Origin: Agarivorans sp050870875
Lineage (GTDB): Bacteria > Pseudomonadota > Gammaproteobacteria > Enterobacterales > Celerinatantimonadaceae
Direction: 5' to 3'
DNA: 64,000 nucleotides
NCBI RefSeq assembly: GCF_050870875.2
Contig: NZ_CP194041.2
Span: forward strand, 1,488,001-1,552,000
Of the stretch, positions 17,060 to 26,881 are shown piece by piece. Every line of letters starts with the position of its first letter. Positions within the stretch are counted from its first letter, which is position 1. The notes under the pieces are model-generated. The model worked only from the letters and a program-made list of their open reading frames with translations, had not been told where the DNA came from and searched no databases. The position numbers and the translations under genes were made by a program.

Positions 17060-17695
17060 ATGTTTGAAAGTTACGGTGTGATTAATATATGGACTTATGT
17101 TGCAGGGCTGGTGTTTATTATTTTGGCTCCAGGTCCAAATTCTTTGTACGTGTTAAAAACCGGAGCGAGTTACGGGATTGCCTGTGGATATAGAGCCGCT
17201 GCAGGAGTCTTACTGGGCGATGCAATTCTAATCCTACTCTCCTATCTTGGGGTTGCTTCTTTGGTGCAAACCTCTCCGGTTTTGTTTACTGCGATCCGTT
17301 ATTTAGGGGCTGCATACTTGCTGTATCTTGGCGTAACGTTGATCTACAGTAATTGGTTCGCGCCTAAAGAACGGCTCTCTTCAGCTAAACCCAAAACAGA
17401 AAAAGTTTTTCGGAAATCGCTCAGCTTGAGTTTAACCAACCCCAAAGCGTTACTGTTTTATGTGTCGTTTTTTATCCAGTTTATTGACTATAGCTACCAT
17501 AGCACTTGGATTTCCTATTCCATATTAGCAAGCATTTTGGAGTTGTGTAGTTTAACTTATTTGAGTTTGTTGATTGTATTAGGCTGTCGCTTGACTCAGT
17601 ATTTTCGCAATAATCAAGGCTTAGCTAAAATGGGGAATAGCGTGTTAGGGCTATTTTTCATGGGATTTGCGGCGAGGTTAGCTAGCTTACATTAA
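17060..17695 (+). CDS. leuE: LeuE-type amino-acid exporter (LysE/RhtB superfamily)
   Basis: A 211-residue inner-membrane protein with about six hydrophobic segments. It matches E. coli LeuE (YeaS) along its length, for example YGVINIWTYVAGLVFIILAP and the C-terminal LAKMGNSVLGLFFMGFAARL, plus the family motif LSLTNPKALLFYVSFF. LeuE exports leucine and related hydrophobic amino acids. AAGGAG precedes the ATG. The upstream LysR gene in the same direction is a candidate regulator. The substrate assignment is by similarity only. Confidence 0.88.
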   Translation: MFESYGVINIWTYVAGLVFIILAPGPNSLYVLKTGASYGIACGYRAAAGVLLGDAILILLSYLGVASLVQTSPVLFTAIRYLGAAYLLYLGVTLIYSNWFAPKERLSSAKPKTEKVFRKSLSLSLTNPKALLFYVSFFIQFIDYSYHSTWISYSILASILELCSLTYLSLLIVLGCRLTQYFRNNQGLAKMGNSVLGLFFMGFAARLASLH

Positions 17696-17904
17696 AGCGG
17701 GCTGGTTTAAGGAGCACTGCGTCGAAGTATTCATACGATATGTCTGTTTGACTGGCGACGGGCAAATGACCAAGCAGCATATGATGGATATTCATTTAGC
17801 ATCGCGCTGAGAAATCACGTGACGAGCTTTTGCATTGCCGCGAGCAGTGATAGAGATAAGGTATATACTCAGGCTGAATTGCATGGAATACAAGGACTTA
17901 TATT

Positions 17905-18555
17905 ATGAAAAAAGTGGCGGTGATACTCTCGGGCTGTGGAGTTTTTGATGGCGCAGAGTTGGGTGAATCGATACTAACGTTGTTACACATTACCAAGGCG
18001 GGAGCCAGTTATCAGTGCTTCGCACCGGATGTGATGCAACGACATACTATTAATCACCTCACGGGTGAAGAGCAACAGCAAACTCGCAATGTATTGCTTG
18101 AATCGGCGAGAGTGGCTCGCGGTGATGTGAAGGCGGTTACTGAGTTAGTGGCCGAAGACTTTGACGCACTTATTATCCCTGGTGGTTTTGGGGCGGCCAA
18201 AAATTTATCTGACTTTGCTGTAAATGGTGCCGAGGCAAGTGTACAAGGAGATGTGCTTAAGGCTTGTAAAGCCTTTGCCGAAGCCAATAAACCTGCTGCT
18301 TATATGTGTATTGCTCCAGTGATGATCCCATTGGTCTATGGTCCGGGGGCTCAATTTACCATCGGCAATGACACCGATACAATTGCAGTTATTAGCGCGC
18401 TTGGTGGCGAGCATATTGAATGTGCGGTGGCTGATATAGTGGTTGATCACTCGCGCAAGTTGGTGAGTACACCGGCCTATATGTTGGCTCAAAATCTTGT
18501 CGAAGCCGAGCTTGGGATTGCCAAACTGGTGAATCAAGTATTAGCGATGAGCTAA
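17905..18555 (+). CDS. elbB: ElbB, DJ-1/PfpI-family isoprenoid-linked glyoxalase
   Basis: A 216-residue cytoplasmic member of the DJ-1/PfpI superfamily. Diagnostic segments are MKKVAVILSGCGVFDGAEL, the nucleophile-elbow region AAYMCIAPVMIPL with the reactive Cys, and LIIPGGFGAAKNL. E. coli ElbB (YhbL) has weak glyoxalase activity and was linked to isoprenoid production. It stands as a single gene with AAGGAC-type ribosome signal upstream. The length equals that of relatives (about 217). Confidence 0.92.
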   Translation: MKKVAVILSGCGVFDGAELGESILTLLHITKAGASYQCFAPDVMQRHTINHLTGEEQQQTRNVLLESARVARGDVKAVTELVAEDFDALIIPGGFGAAKNLSDFAVNGAEASVQGDVLKACKAFAEANKPAAYMCIAPVMIPLVYGPGAQFTIGNDTDTIAVISALGGEHIECAVADIVVDHSRKLVSTPAYMLAQNLVEAELGIAKLVNQVLAMS

Positions 18556-18810
18556 ATCGACCTTGGTGCTTGGTGGCTATGCTTGGCCTACGAGAGAGTA
18601 CAGGCAGAGGGATCACGCCTTGTGACATAGCTTGAGTGTGCAAGCGTTGTTTTTGTCTTATCAGCCAAAGCCAACAATGATTAATTGGCTGCGCGCTAGG
18701 TGTTGAGTCACCGAGCCCAAGTGATGCTTGTTTCGAAAAACCAAAGAACCAGGATGATTACAACTGCTTGGCCTAAAGCTGAAGGATGTTTAGCGTTCTT
18801 TTTTGCTGAG

Positions 18811-21800
18811 CTAGACCAAGTGAGCTGGTTTTTTGCTTGAGGAATTGTTGCTTGCGCCATTCTTCTCTAGTAAGTTGTCGAGTTCCTCGCCAGGCATCGG
18901 GTGATAAAAATAAAAGCCTTGGTACACATCGCAGCCATGACTGTGTAAGAACGCCAGTTGTGATTCGGTTTCCACGCCTTCTGCCACGGTACTTAAGTCT
19001 AGGTTGTTGGCCAAGTTGATAATGGTCGAGCAGATTTGTCCATCTTCAACGGTGCTGGCGCATTCGTCGACAAAGGAACGATCAATTTTGAGTACATCAA
19101 TGGGCAGTCGTTTCAGGTAGTTGAGCGAAGAATAACCAGTGCCAAAATCGTCGACAGAAATTTGAATGTTCAGTTTTTTCAAAGCCGACATTACTTCGAT
19201 ACAACGTTCTATATCGGTGAGAAGTACCCCCTCGGTGATTTCAAATTCTAAGGCAGAACCATCGAGGCCATGTTGTTGAAGGGCATGGCTGGCATACGCT
19301 TCTAAGCGGCCAGAGACCAAATGTCTACCTGATATATTCACCGATACCGGCACTGTTGCGAAGCCAGCAGTGCGCCAAGCTTGTAGTTGCTGGCATACCT
19401 TGGCGATGGCAAATTCACCGAGGGTGATCACGAGCTCTGAATCCTCAGCCAATGGGATAAATTCGCTAGGTGAGATTTGACCTTCTTGCGGATGAGACCA
19501 GCGCATTAGTGCCTCTAAGCCCACGATTTGCTTATCAGCGGTGACCTTTGGTTGATAAACGATGCGAAATTGTTCTCCAGCCTTCAGACCTTTTTTCATC
19601 TCTTGTTCATAATCGAAATTACGGGCGGTTTTACTCGCCATCTCGGCCTCAAAGACTTGGTAGTTGTCGCGGCCTCGTTGTTTGGCGTAGTACATGGCGA
19701 TGTCGGCATGTTGGATGAGTTGTTCTGCGCTGGTGGTTGTTAAATTGGCCTGTGCGATACCAATGCTGGTGGCAATGTTAATCACCCGTCCATCTAACTT
19801 CACTGGTTGACGCATTAAGCTAAGAATGGCGTTGGCTTTAGTGTGTGCCAATTCCATGGTGACGGAATCGGTGAATAAGACCACAAATTCATCTCCCCCC
19901 CAGCGGGCAATGACATCAGAGGTGCGGGTGACATCAATCAGACGTTTTGCAACTTCACAGAGTAATTGGTCGCCAGCTTTGTGGCCGAGGGTATCGTTAA
20001 TTTTTTTAAAGCGGTCCAGATCCATGAAAAATAGTACCACCTGGCTTGGCTGGTGCTCGTGGCGCTGAGCGGCTTGAACCAGTGACTCCATTAAATAGGT
20101 CCGATTATATAAGCCGGTGAGAGGATCGCTATAGGCCAGTTGACGTAGCTTGTCTTGCAACTTGAGTTGCCGAGTGACATCGCGAATATGTAGCGTAAAT
20201 TCATTCTCGGTATTGCTATTAAAGTTGGCTCCAGTGATGGATATTTCTGCTGGAAACTCATGATCTGAGTTGCGGGTTAAAGTAAGCGAATTTCGACGAT
20301 GGCGTAGCAAGCCCTGTGAGCTTGAGAAGCGATGGGCTAAGCTTTTTCTTACTTCGTCTTGATTCTTTGGTAGCACGAATAAATTGATGAAGTTTTTATG
20401 CACGACTTGTGGTTTTAAAAAGCCAAAGGTCCTTTCGGCTGCGGGATTAAACTCGATGATTTTGCCACTTAGATCAACCGTCACGATACTGTCCATAGAG
20501 GAGTCGAGGATGGCGCTCTTGCGTTTTTCACTGGCTTTAAAACTGTTAATGGCGTCATCACGCTTGTTGATTTCGGCGCTGACTCGCTCAATCACTCGAT
20601 TGTATTGATTGGCAATTTGCCCCACCTCGGTAAAAGGTTCAACGGGGACTGGCGTGGAAAACATACCTTGCTGCTGCTGTCGTTCCATAGAATTGAGTAG
20701 GTCGATTAGCTCGGTAGAGGCGCGGTGTTCAGAGACGTTCATGCCTTGCAATTCATCTTTAGCCGAAACTCGTAGTGGTAGAAAACGATTGACTAACAGC
20801 AGTAGTATAAAACTAAGTCCTAAGCTGTAGACTCCAATGCTGATCACGCCAACGAGTTGCGCGAACAGTTGCTGTGAGCGGCTGAGTTCGGTGCCTATCA
20901 GTTGTAAGTCCCCGAATAGCGCAACCGCTAAGGTTCCCCAAATACCGGCAAATAAATGCGCGGGAACAACCCCTAGCGCATCGTCGATTTTCATTTTTTC
21001 TAGCCAAATTGTGCCGAAATATAAAATCAAGCCAGCAACAATCCCGATCAACATCGCCGACTTGCTAGACATCACATGACAACCGGCTGTAATCGATACT
21101 AAGCCAGCAATTACGCCATTCATAATAAAGCCTACATCGAAGAAGCGTTGAGCGCGATAATGGCATAGCGAACTGACTAAGCCGCCGCCTACGGCAGCTA
21201 AACAGGTATTTAGAATGATTTTGGGGACATGTTCGTTCATTATCAAAGTGCTACCGCCATTGAAACCAAACCAGCCAAGCCACAGTAGTAAGGTGCCCAG
21301 AACCGACATCGGCAGGTTATTTCCAACAGGCATTGTTTGATTAGAATCGAAGCGGCCGAGGCGTGGGCCAATGATAATAATGGCTGCGAGTGCAACGTAG
21401 CCGCCTACTGAATGCACCACAGTGGAGCCTGCAAAGTCGACAAATCCAATTTGTTCTAGCCAACCTTGGTTTCCGGCTATATAGGCCGAAGACCAAGCCC
21501 AATGTCCGGCGATGGGATAGATCACCGCGCTGAGTACCACCGAAATAGATAAGTAGCCAATAAAAGACATTCGTTCGGCCACCGCACCGGAGAGTAGCGT
21601 TGCGGCGGTACCACAGAACATGGTTTGAAAAAGAAAGAAACTGATTTGGTAGGGGCTTTGGGTGTCGCCAAAGAAAAACTCACTACTGCCGAGTAGGCCA
21701 TAGCTAGTGTCGCCAAACATCAGTGCAAAGCCGAAGATCCAGTAAATTAGGGAGGCGATGATGAAATCAGCAATGTTTTTGGCGGCGACGTTAATGCTGT

Positions 21801-21894
21801 TTTTACTGCGGATTTTTCCTGTCTCTAAACATAAAAAACCAGCTTGCATGATAAAGACTAAGAACGAGGCGATTAATAACCAAGAATATTCCAT
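18811..21894 (-). CDS. Amt ammonium channel fused to PAS-GGDEF-EAL signalling module
   Basis: A 1027-residue fusion. Residues 1-375 form an 11-helix ammonium channel with the twin pore histidines H161 and H313, D153, and gate phenylalanines F93 and F211 in the expected positions. Residues 380-455 look like a linker/coiled coil, and about 455-575 a PAS domain (ILDSSMDSIVTVDLSGKIIEFNPAAE). A GGDEF domain (GGDEF at 666-670, inhibitory-site RxxD at 657-660) and an EAL domain follow. The EAL domain keeps EAL 794-796, DDFGTG 915-920, K936, E972 and Q992. Both c-di-GMP domains appear intact. The likely role is sensing external or transported ammonium and adjusting c-di-GMP; no glnK is adjacent. The final 20 residues are low-complexity. 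Confidence 0.93.
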   Translation of the reverse strand: MEYSWLLIASFLVFIMQAGFLCLETGKIRSKNSINVAAKNIADFIIASLIYWIFGFALMFGDTSYGLLGSSEFFFGDTQSPYQISFFLFQTMFCGTAATLLSGAVAERMSFIGYLSISVVLSAVIYPIAGHWAWSSAYIAGNQGWLEQIGFVDFAGSTVVHSVGGYVALAAIIIIGPRLGRFDSNQTMPVGNNLPMSVLGTLLLWLGWFGFNGGSTLIMNEHVPKIILNTCLAAVGGGLVSSLCHYRAQRFFDVGFIMNGVIAGLVSITAGCHVMSSKSAMLIGIVAGLILYFGTIWLEKMKIDDALGVVPAHLFAGIWGTLAVALFGDLQLIGTELSRSQQLFAQLVGVISIGVYSLGLSFILLLLVNRFLPLRVSAKDELQGMNVSEHRASTELIDLLNSMERQQQQGMFSTPVPVEPFTEVGQIANQYNRVIERVSAEINKRDDAINSFKASEKRKSAILDSSMDSIVTVDLSGKIIEFNPAAERTFGFLKPQVVHKNFINLFVLPKNQDEVRKSLAHRFSSSQGLLRHRRNSLTLTRNSDHEFPAEISITGANFNSNTENEFTLHIRDVTRQLKLQDKLRQLAYSDPLTGLYNRTYLMESLVQAAQRHEHQPSQVVLFFMDLDRFKKINDTLGHKAGDQLLCEVAKRLIDVTRTSDVIARWGGDEFVVLFTDSVTMELAHTKANAILSLMRQPVKLDGRVINIATSIGIAQANLTTTSAEQLIQHADIAMYYAKQRGRDNYQVFEAEMASKTARNFDYEQEMKKGLKAGEQFRIVYQPKVTADKQIVGLEALMRWSHPQEGQISPSEFIPLAEDSELVITLGEFAIAKVCQQLQAWRTAGFATVPVSVNISGRHLVSGRLEAYASHALQQHGLDGSALEFEITEGVLLTDIERCIEVMSALKKLNIQISVDDFGTGYSSLNYLKRLPIDVLKIDRSFVDECASTVEDGQICSTIINLANNLDLSTVAEGVETESQLAFLHSHGCDVYQGFYFYHPMPGEELDNLLEKNGASNNSSSKKPAHLV

Positions 21895-22389
21895 TGTTTC
21901 TCCCTGTTACTCCTTGGCCAGCACAATTCCTTTTTGAAGATAGAGTGACCTTTAAGTCAAACTGCTGCAGAGTATGTCAACTACTTACAAGTGATCACTT
22001 GATTGATTAATATCCTAATCTCTCAATAAAATTATTGAGACGCTTAGACTGATTTAATGCATGATTCGCAGCGTGTTATCCTTGGCTCTCTCACGCCGTT
22101 TTGTGGCGAGCTGATAACACAACCAACAAGCCGAAAACTATATTAGTCATGTCTAAACATGAAGCAATGAGTATCATAGTTCGTCTTCTTAAGGCAAGAG
22201 TAATCTCGGTTTAACTTGCTTAACTATCTGTAATTTATAGCTGTTTATCTTTGATTTCTGGCGAATATTGTAGCAGATCAAATGCTGGGAAATTTGATTT
22301 GTATCAGCAGTTTCAGCGTGCTTGTAGCAATAAGTATGTTTTTATCTTGAACCCGAATCGACGGTAAAACAATTGCTTATCTAGGGGGT
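21895..22389. other. intergenic region with two inverted repeats
   Basis: At 22021-22040 TCTCAATAA and TTATTGAGA form a perfect 9-bp palindrome with a 2-nt centre, 127-146 nt upstream of the Amt-fusion ATG. At 22073-22120 GTGTTATC pairs with GATAACAC and encloses a weaker GCC/GGC stem. No gene is seen. Confidence 0.55.
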
Positions 22390-23412
22390 TTAGATTGACA
22401 GTTTGTTGCGTAATTTGCTGAGCAGTAGGTTTTTGAGTTGTTTGGTTTTAGGTTTATTGTTCAGCGTCCATGGCACCGGCCGACATTGTTCCATGGTTTT
22501 AAAACCCAGACGAGCCGTGAGTAGCCCGGCGCCAATGCCTTGAGCGGCTTTGCTGGATAACTTGGCGGTGAGTTCTGCACCCAATAGGTCGCTACCGAGG
22601 TCGGTGATGACTTCACTGGTTGCCGCGTAAATCATGTTTACAAATACCGATTTGATGAGTTTGATGCGGCTAAAATAGCCAAGTTCTACACCGTAAATTT
22701 TTGCGACAGCTTCAATCATTTTGATGTTTCGCCAAAAAATAATCAACATGTCGACCATTGCCAGTGGACTAATGGCCACCAATACCGCGGCTTCACCAGA
22801 CCATTGGCTAATCGCTTGTTTAGCGCGGTCATCGAGTGGTTTTAATACCGTTTCACTATATAGGCTGACAACCTCGGCATCACTGTGGTTTTCATTTAGC
22901 CAGTTTTGCCAAGTGAGGTACTCTTGGCTGTCGTTTAAGCCCTGTAGTTTTGCCAGTTTTTCACAGTAAAGCTGGGCGTTGCCACGGCCTTGCCCCTGCA
23001 GTAGCAGTTCCCCTTGTTGGTGTTGTTTTTGGTATTTTTTAAGTCGTCTTAAATTTGCCAGTTCTTTGATGAACAATGATAGCAGTGCAAGCACAATGGT
23101 GCCGCTGATTGCTGAATAGATCCCTGCTCGGATCGGAGAGCTTTGCCACAGTTCGAATAAACTTAATGTTAGTTCGCCGATGCCCATTGCCAAGGCGGCA
23201 CCCACCCCATATTTTAGCCAACCATTGCTCTTTTTACTCTGTAGTTCCAATTTTATGGGCTCCAGATCTGGGGCTTCCTGCCATTGTTGTTGGTTGTCGA
23301 TAACTTGTTTTGCTGCCAGTTGCTCATTACTGTCTTGCTTGGCTAAAGGGTCTAGTATTTTGGCCTGGGACTCGGCATCGAGCACCTGTCGGGGTTTGAT
23401 TGACGGATTCAT
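22390..23412 (-). CDS. ycjF: YcjF family inner-membrane protein (DUF697)
   Basis: A 340-residue protein with two N-terminal transmembrane segments (about residues 65-115) and a C-terminal DUF697 region (VLVAISPLAMVDMLIIFWRN through KTMEQCRPVPW). It pairs with YcjX: its ATG overlaps the ycjX stop by 4 nt. In enterics ycjXF follows the psp phage-shock genes and is induced with them; no psp gene is present here. The molecular function is not established. Confidence 0.9.
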   Translation of the reverse strand: MNPSIKPRQVLDAESQAKILDPLAKQDSNEQLAAKQVIDNQQQWQEAPDLEPIKLELQSKKSNGWLKYGVGAALAMGIGELTLSLFELWQSSPIRAGIYSAISGTIVLALLSLFIKELANLRRLKKYQKQHQQGELLLQGQGRGNAQLYCEKLAKLQGLNDSQEYLTWQNWLNENHSDAEVVSLYSETVLKPLDDRAKQAISQWSGEAAVLVAISPLAMVDMLIIFWRNIKMIEAVAKIYGVELGYFSRIKLIKSVFVNMIYAATSEVITDLGSDLLGAELTAKLSSKAAQGIGAGLLTARLGFKTMEQCRPVPWTLNNKPKTKQLKNLLLSKLRNKLSI

Positions 23413-24824
23413 CGAAACTTGTCTCCTAATAGAAATTCAATGGCTTGGTCGAGTCGAATATGCGGCAGTGCCGTGTAAGGTGAACAGGCCGGAGGTTGAA
23501 AGGGACTAAACTCAAATCCTTGGTTTTGCCAAAACTGTTGTTTCGGTAAACGGTTGGGGACTTCACCGGGAAATAGCATGGTAGTTTTTTGAGTCGTTTG
23601 ATCGCTTTGTAAGATCCCTTTAATTGCCGCAATGTTGACACCATTGAGCTTGGCAGTACCAGCCTGAGTCGCTTTAATTGAGGCTAAGGCCATCGTTTCG
23701 GTGTCGATCCCCTCAAATTTAACATGGCGTTTCCCGTCGGCAACTACTTCGCTAAGCAAGCTCACTAAACGAGTATGTTGCTCTGGTGTGACATGGTCTG
23801 CCTTGCTGGCAGCAAACAACAGTTTGTCGATCTTCGGTGAAAATAAGCGGCGTAACAGGCTTGATTGGCCGTAATTAAAACTGTGCAGTATTTGATTAAT
23901 GGCTAACTGCATGTCGCAGAAGCTATCGTGACCGTTGTTAAGTGGGCTGAGACAATCCACCAATACAATTTGCCGATCAAACTTAATAAAATGCTGTTGG
24001 TAGAACCGTTTCACCACATGTTCTTTGTAGTACTCAAAGCGTTCCGTTAGTAAAGCCAAGTTACTGTTTTTAACTTGCACCTTTGTACTCGCTAAATCAG
24101 GCTGAATGGGGAAAAAAGCTAAGACTGGCGCGCCCGCGAGCTCGGCGGGCAATACGAAACGGCCGGGTTGAATGTGGTGCATCCCCAATTGGCTTTTGCA
24201 GTCATGTAAATATTGGGTATAGGCCGCAGCGATATCTGCGACTTGTGTTTCGTTAGCTGTGGCGTTTACATCTAAGTGGGCCGCCTGTTGTTGCCAGTGC
24301 TCGGCGAGCTTAGCCTTACGTGAGTCTTGTAAGCCTGTATTTATATGTTCGCACCACTGCTGATAGTTCATATTGAGCAGTGGTAAATCAAGTAGCCACT
24401 CGCCGGGATAGTCGACAATGTCTAGTGTTAGATTGGCGGTGTGACTCAATTTTCGCCAAATGACGGATTGCGGTTTATAGCGTAATTTTAGACGAATTTC
24501 ACTCACGCCATGAGTTGGTTTGGGCCAGCTCGGGGGTTGGCTTTGCAGCGCAGCTAAGCCACCTTGATAGTCGAAACTTGCTAAGTGGAGATGTGGCTGA
24601 GGGCTGCGTTTTGCGCCTAAAAAACCATGTTCACGAGCCAGTTTCCATAGTGGCAGTTGATGATTTTCTGCCCCTAATAATAATTGGTTTACCAAAGAAG
24701 TAATAAATGCTGTTTTACCGGCACCACTGAGGCCCGTGACGGCAAGTCGTAAGTGTTTATCCATACTGAGCTTGGCTAAGTCGTCGGCTTTGGTTTTGAT
24801 GTTCGATAATCGAGAATGATTCAT
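23409..24824 (-). CDS. ycjX: YcjX family P-loop NTPase (DUF463)
   Basis: A 471-residue GTPase-like protein with P-loop GLSGAGKTAF at 31-40, followed by the diagnostic ITSLVNQLLLG. The segment LVDCLSPLNNGHDSF and the C-terminal MLFPGEVPNRLP are also characteristic of DUF463. Relatives bind guanine nucleotides and are stress-induced with YcjF; the cellular role is unresolved. It is the first gene of a two-gene unit with ycjF, overlapping by 4 nt. Confidence 0.92.
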   Translation of the reverse strand: MNHSRLSNIKTKADDLAKLSMDKHLRLAVTGLSGAGKTAFITSLVNQLLLGAENHQLPLWKLAREHGFLGAKRSPQPHLHLASFDYQGGLAALQSQPPSWPKPTHGVSEIRLKLRYKPQSVIWRKLSHTANLTLDIVDYPGEWLLDLPLLNMNYQQWCEHINTGLQDSRKAKLAEHWQQQAAHLDVNATANETQVADIAAAYTQYLHDCKSQLGMHHIQPGRFVLPAELAGAPVLAFFPIQPDLASTKVQVKNSNLALLTERFEYYKEHVVKRFYQQHFIKFDRQIVLVDCLSPLNNGHDSFCDMQLAINQILHSFNYGQSSLLRRLFSPKIDKLLFAASKADHVTPEQHTRLVSLLSEVVADGKRHVKFEGIDTETMALASIKATQAGTAKLNGVNIAAIKGILQSDQTTQKTTMLFPGEVPNRLPKQQFWQNQGFEFSPFQPPACSPYTALPHIRLDQAIEFLLGDKFR

Positions 24825-25173
24825 AAATTTAGTGGCAACCGTTCATGGGCGAATATTCGGCTTAGCTTATTTGTCAGGTTTATGCCTAAAGCGTTTACTT
24901 GAACAACAGCAGTGAAGCTTAATCGACTAAGCCAATACATCCCAAGTGCTTCTGTTAACCAAAGTACGAGAGATTGTTTTTTAGTCAAGGGATCTCGCAA
25001 AACACACTCAACTTATTCAATATATCGGGGCATATGCGGCTTTTTCAAGTTGTCGCTTGAAGCCACGCCCATTGGCTAAACCATGTGACTGTGATTCAAT
25101 CTAGCAAAAGTTGGTGCAGAGATGGATTAAATTTTGTTCATGTTGTGGCGGATAAGCGCCACATTTTGCAAGC
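24825..25173. other. intergenic region between hcaT-like gene and ycjX
   Basis: There is no gene. A 7-bp hairpin, TGTGGCG (25144-25150) with CGCCACA (25157-25163), lies just beyond the hcaT-like stop and could end its transcript, although no T-run follows. The rest shows nothing recognisable. Confidence 0.4.
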
Positions 25174-26343
25174 TTAGTGTGCTGATGGGCTGGCTTTGAC
25201 TTTGACCAACAGGATGGGGATTGCCAGTGCAGTTAAACTCGCCATAATCAAGAATATGCCACTTCCTAAGGGAGCGTATAAGGCGCTGCATAAGAAAATT
25301 AGCAACGCGGTCCCCATATTTAAGGCTATCGCCGAATATAGTGCCTGTAAGGGGATCGCTTGTTCTTTGGGGGCTTCACTCCCGATGTATTTAATTGCTG
25401 CTAGTTGAGTTAAGGCAAAGGTTAATGCATGCATCGTTTGCGATAACATCATCATCGGTAGTAATTCTGCGCTGCCCAATAAGCCCCAACGGATAACGCC
25501 GCCTATTGCAGCAAATAACAACATGCTTCTTGCATCCCAACGGCGAAACCAGCGGCTACCAAAGATGAGAATGCTCATTTCAAAAATGACACCAATCGAC
25601 CAGAGGTAACCGATGGTTGATTCTGAATAATCAATGCTTTTCCAATATAGCGTTCCATAGGCATAGTAGGCGGCATGGGAGCTTTGAATCAAAGTGGTCA
25701 CAGCGATAAATCGTAAGGCATGTTTTTGTTTCAATACGGGCCATAAACGCCCTGCATGGGGGTTGCTACTGGTTGCTGGTTCTAACAGTTTTTCGGCAGG
25801 AGATAATAGTGAGATCCCCCACAGCACCAACAGTGAGCCTGCGGTGGCATATAAAATTAAGGAATGAGAAAAATAACCAAGTGCGTTGCCGATGATGGTG
25901 GACGAGATAACAAAAGCAATGGAACCGAATACGCGAACCCGACCATAGTCAAGCTTGAGCTGATTGACCCATTTGGTTGCGGCTGCATCTCCAAGCGGGA
26001 TTAAGGTAGCAATGAAAAAGTTAGCGGCCAAGGTGAGTATTGTGAGCCAAATATAGCCCTTTAAATAAAACAGGCAAGTGACCACTAAAATGCTGGCAAA
26101 GCTGATCCAACGGATCCCTGGTAGTAGGTGATTAGCCGATTTTATGCGTGGCATCAGTACCACGTTGCCAACAAAGCGGGCGACCATGCTAAATCCAATC
26201 AACAGCCCAATTTCACTAGGGTTTAAGCCTTCACCTTCTAACCATAAGGCCCAGAATGGTAAAAAGATCCCCCATACGAAAAATAAACCTGAAAAATATA
26301 AACTTATCCAAGTTGCTGCTTTTGGATTTCTCACTTTTACCAA
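25174..26343 (-). CDS. hcaT: HcaT-like major facilitator transporter
   Basis: A 389-residue permease with about twelve hydrophobic segments. It resembles E. coli HcaT throughout, for example GIFLPFWALWLEGEGLNPSE, LDYGRVRVFGSIAFVI and AHAAYYAYGTLYW. HcaT was named as a putative 3-phenylpropionate importer, but no hca catabolic gene is present here, so the substrate is open; nucleoside-like permeases of the same subfamily are an alternative. It is a single gene. Confidence 0.8.
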   Translation of the reverse strand: MVKVRNPKAATWISLYFSGLFFVWGIFLPFWALWLEGEGLNPSEIGLLIGFSMVARFVGNVVLMPRIKSANHLLPGIRWISFASILVVTCLFYLKGYIWLTILTLAANFFIATLIPLGDAAATKWVNQLKLDYGRVRVFGSIAFVISSTIIGNALGYFSHSLILYATAGSLLVLWGISLLSPAEKLLEPATSSNPHAGRLWPVLKQKHALRFIAVTTLIQSSHAAYYAYGTLYWKSIDYSESTIGYLWSIGVIFEMSILIFGSRWFRRWDARSMLLFAAIGGVIRWGLLGSAELLPMMMLSQTMHALTFALTQLAAIKYIGSEAPKEQAIPLQALYSAIALNMGTALLIFLCSALYAPLGSGIFLIMASLTALAIPILLVKVKASPSAH

Positions 26344-26881
26344 ACCTTATACTGCTTAATGGCAGCATTATAGCGCCAATTTTTGAATAACATAGCCGCT
26401 TGTTCAATGGGAATCAGCGAGTGAATATATGGTTGTTTCCAAATCCTGATGTCTTTAGATTTTTCATCTATAATTTATTGAACTACATTGCTTTGTAACT
26501 GATATTTTGTTGAAGGGCGATTTATTTATCTGGCTTGTGCTTGAAATATAGTTTTGAAATTTTTAATTTGAAGATTTAAATCGCATCCATCAGCAAATAA
26601 TTTGTATTTGGAATAGCGATGAATGCGCGCTTATGAGCCCTGTATTCAACAGGTCAATTTGAGAGCAATTTTGTTGGTAACATATCCCTGCGAACCGTTA
26701 CTTACAGACTGGTATGGTGATCCTCTGACACCGCCTGTGATAAATCTTCGCCGATTCTCATTGTGAAATTTTGGGATGGCTATTAATACAGCACTGGGGA
26801 TATTTACGTTTATCATGAGCCTGAAGTTGTATCATAATAGTCGCTTAATTCAATCCTTATGGCCGCTGTTTTCGTCGAGAC
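26344..26881. other. 538-bp AT-rich intergenic region
   Basis: It lies between the hcaT-like start and the nnrS stop. A 44-codon plus-strand frame beginning near 26777 has its GGG too close to the ATG to be a ribosome site and is not called. No repeat or RNA is recognised. Confidence 0.4.
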
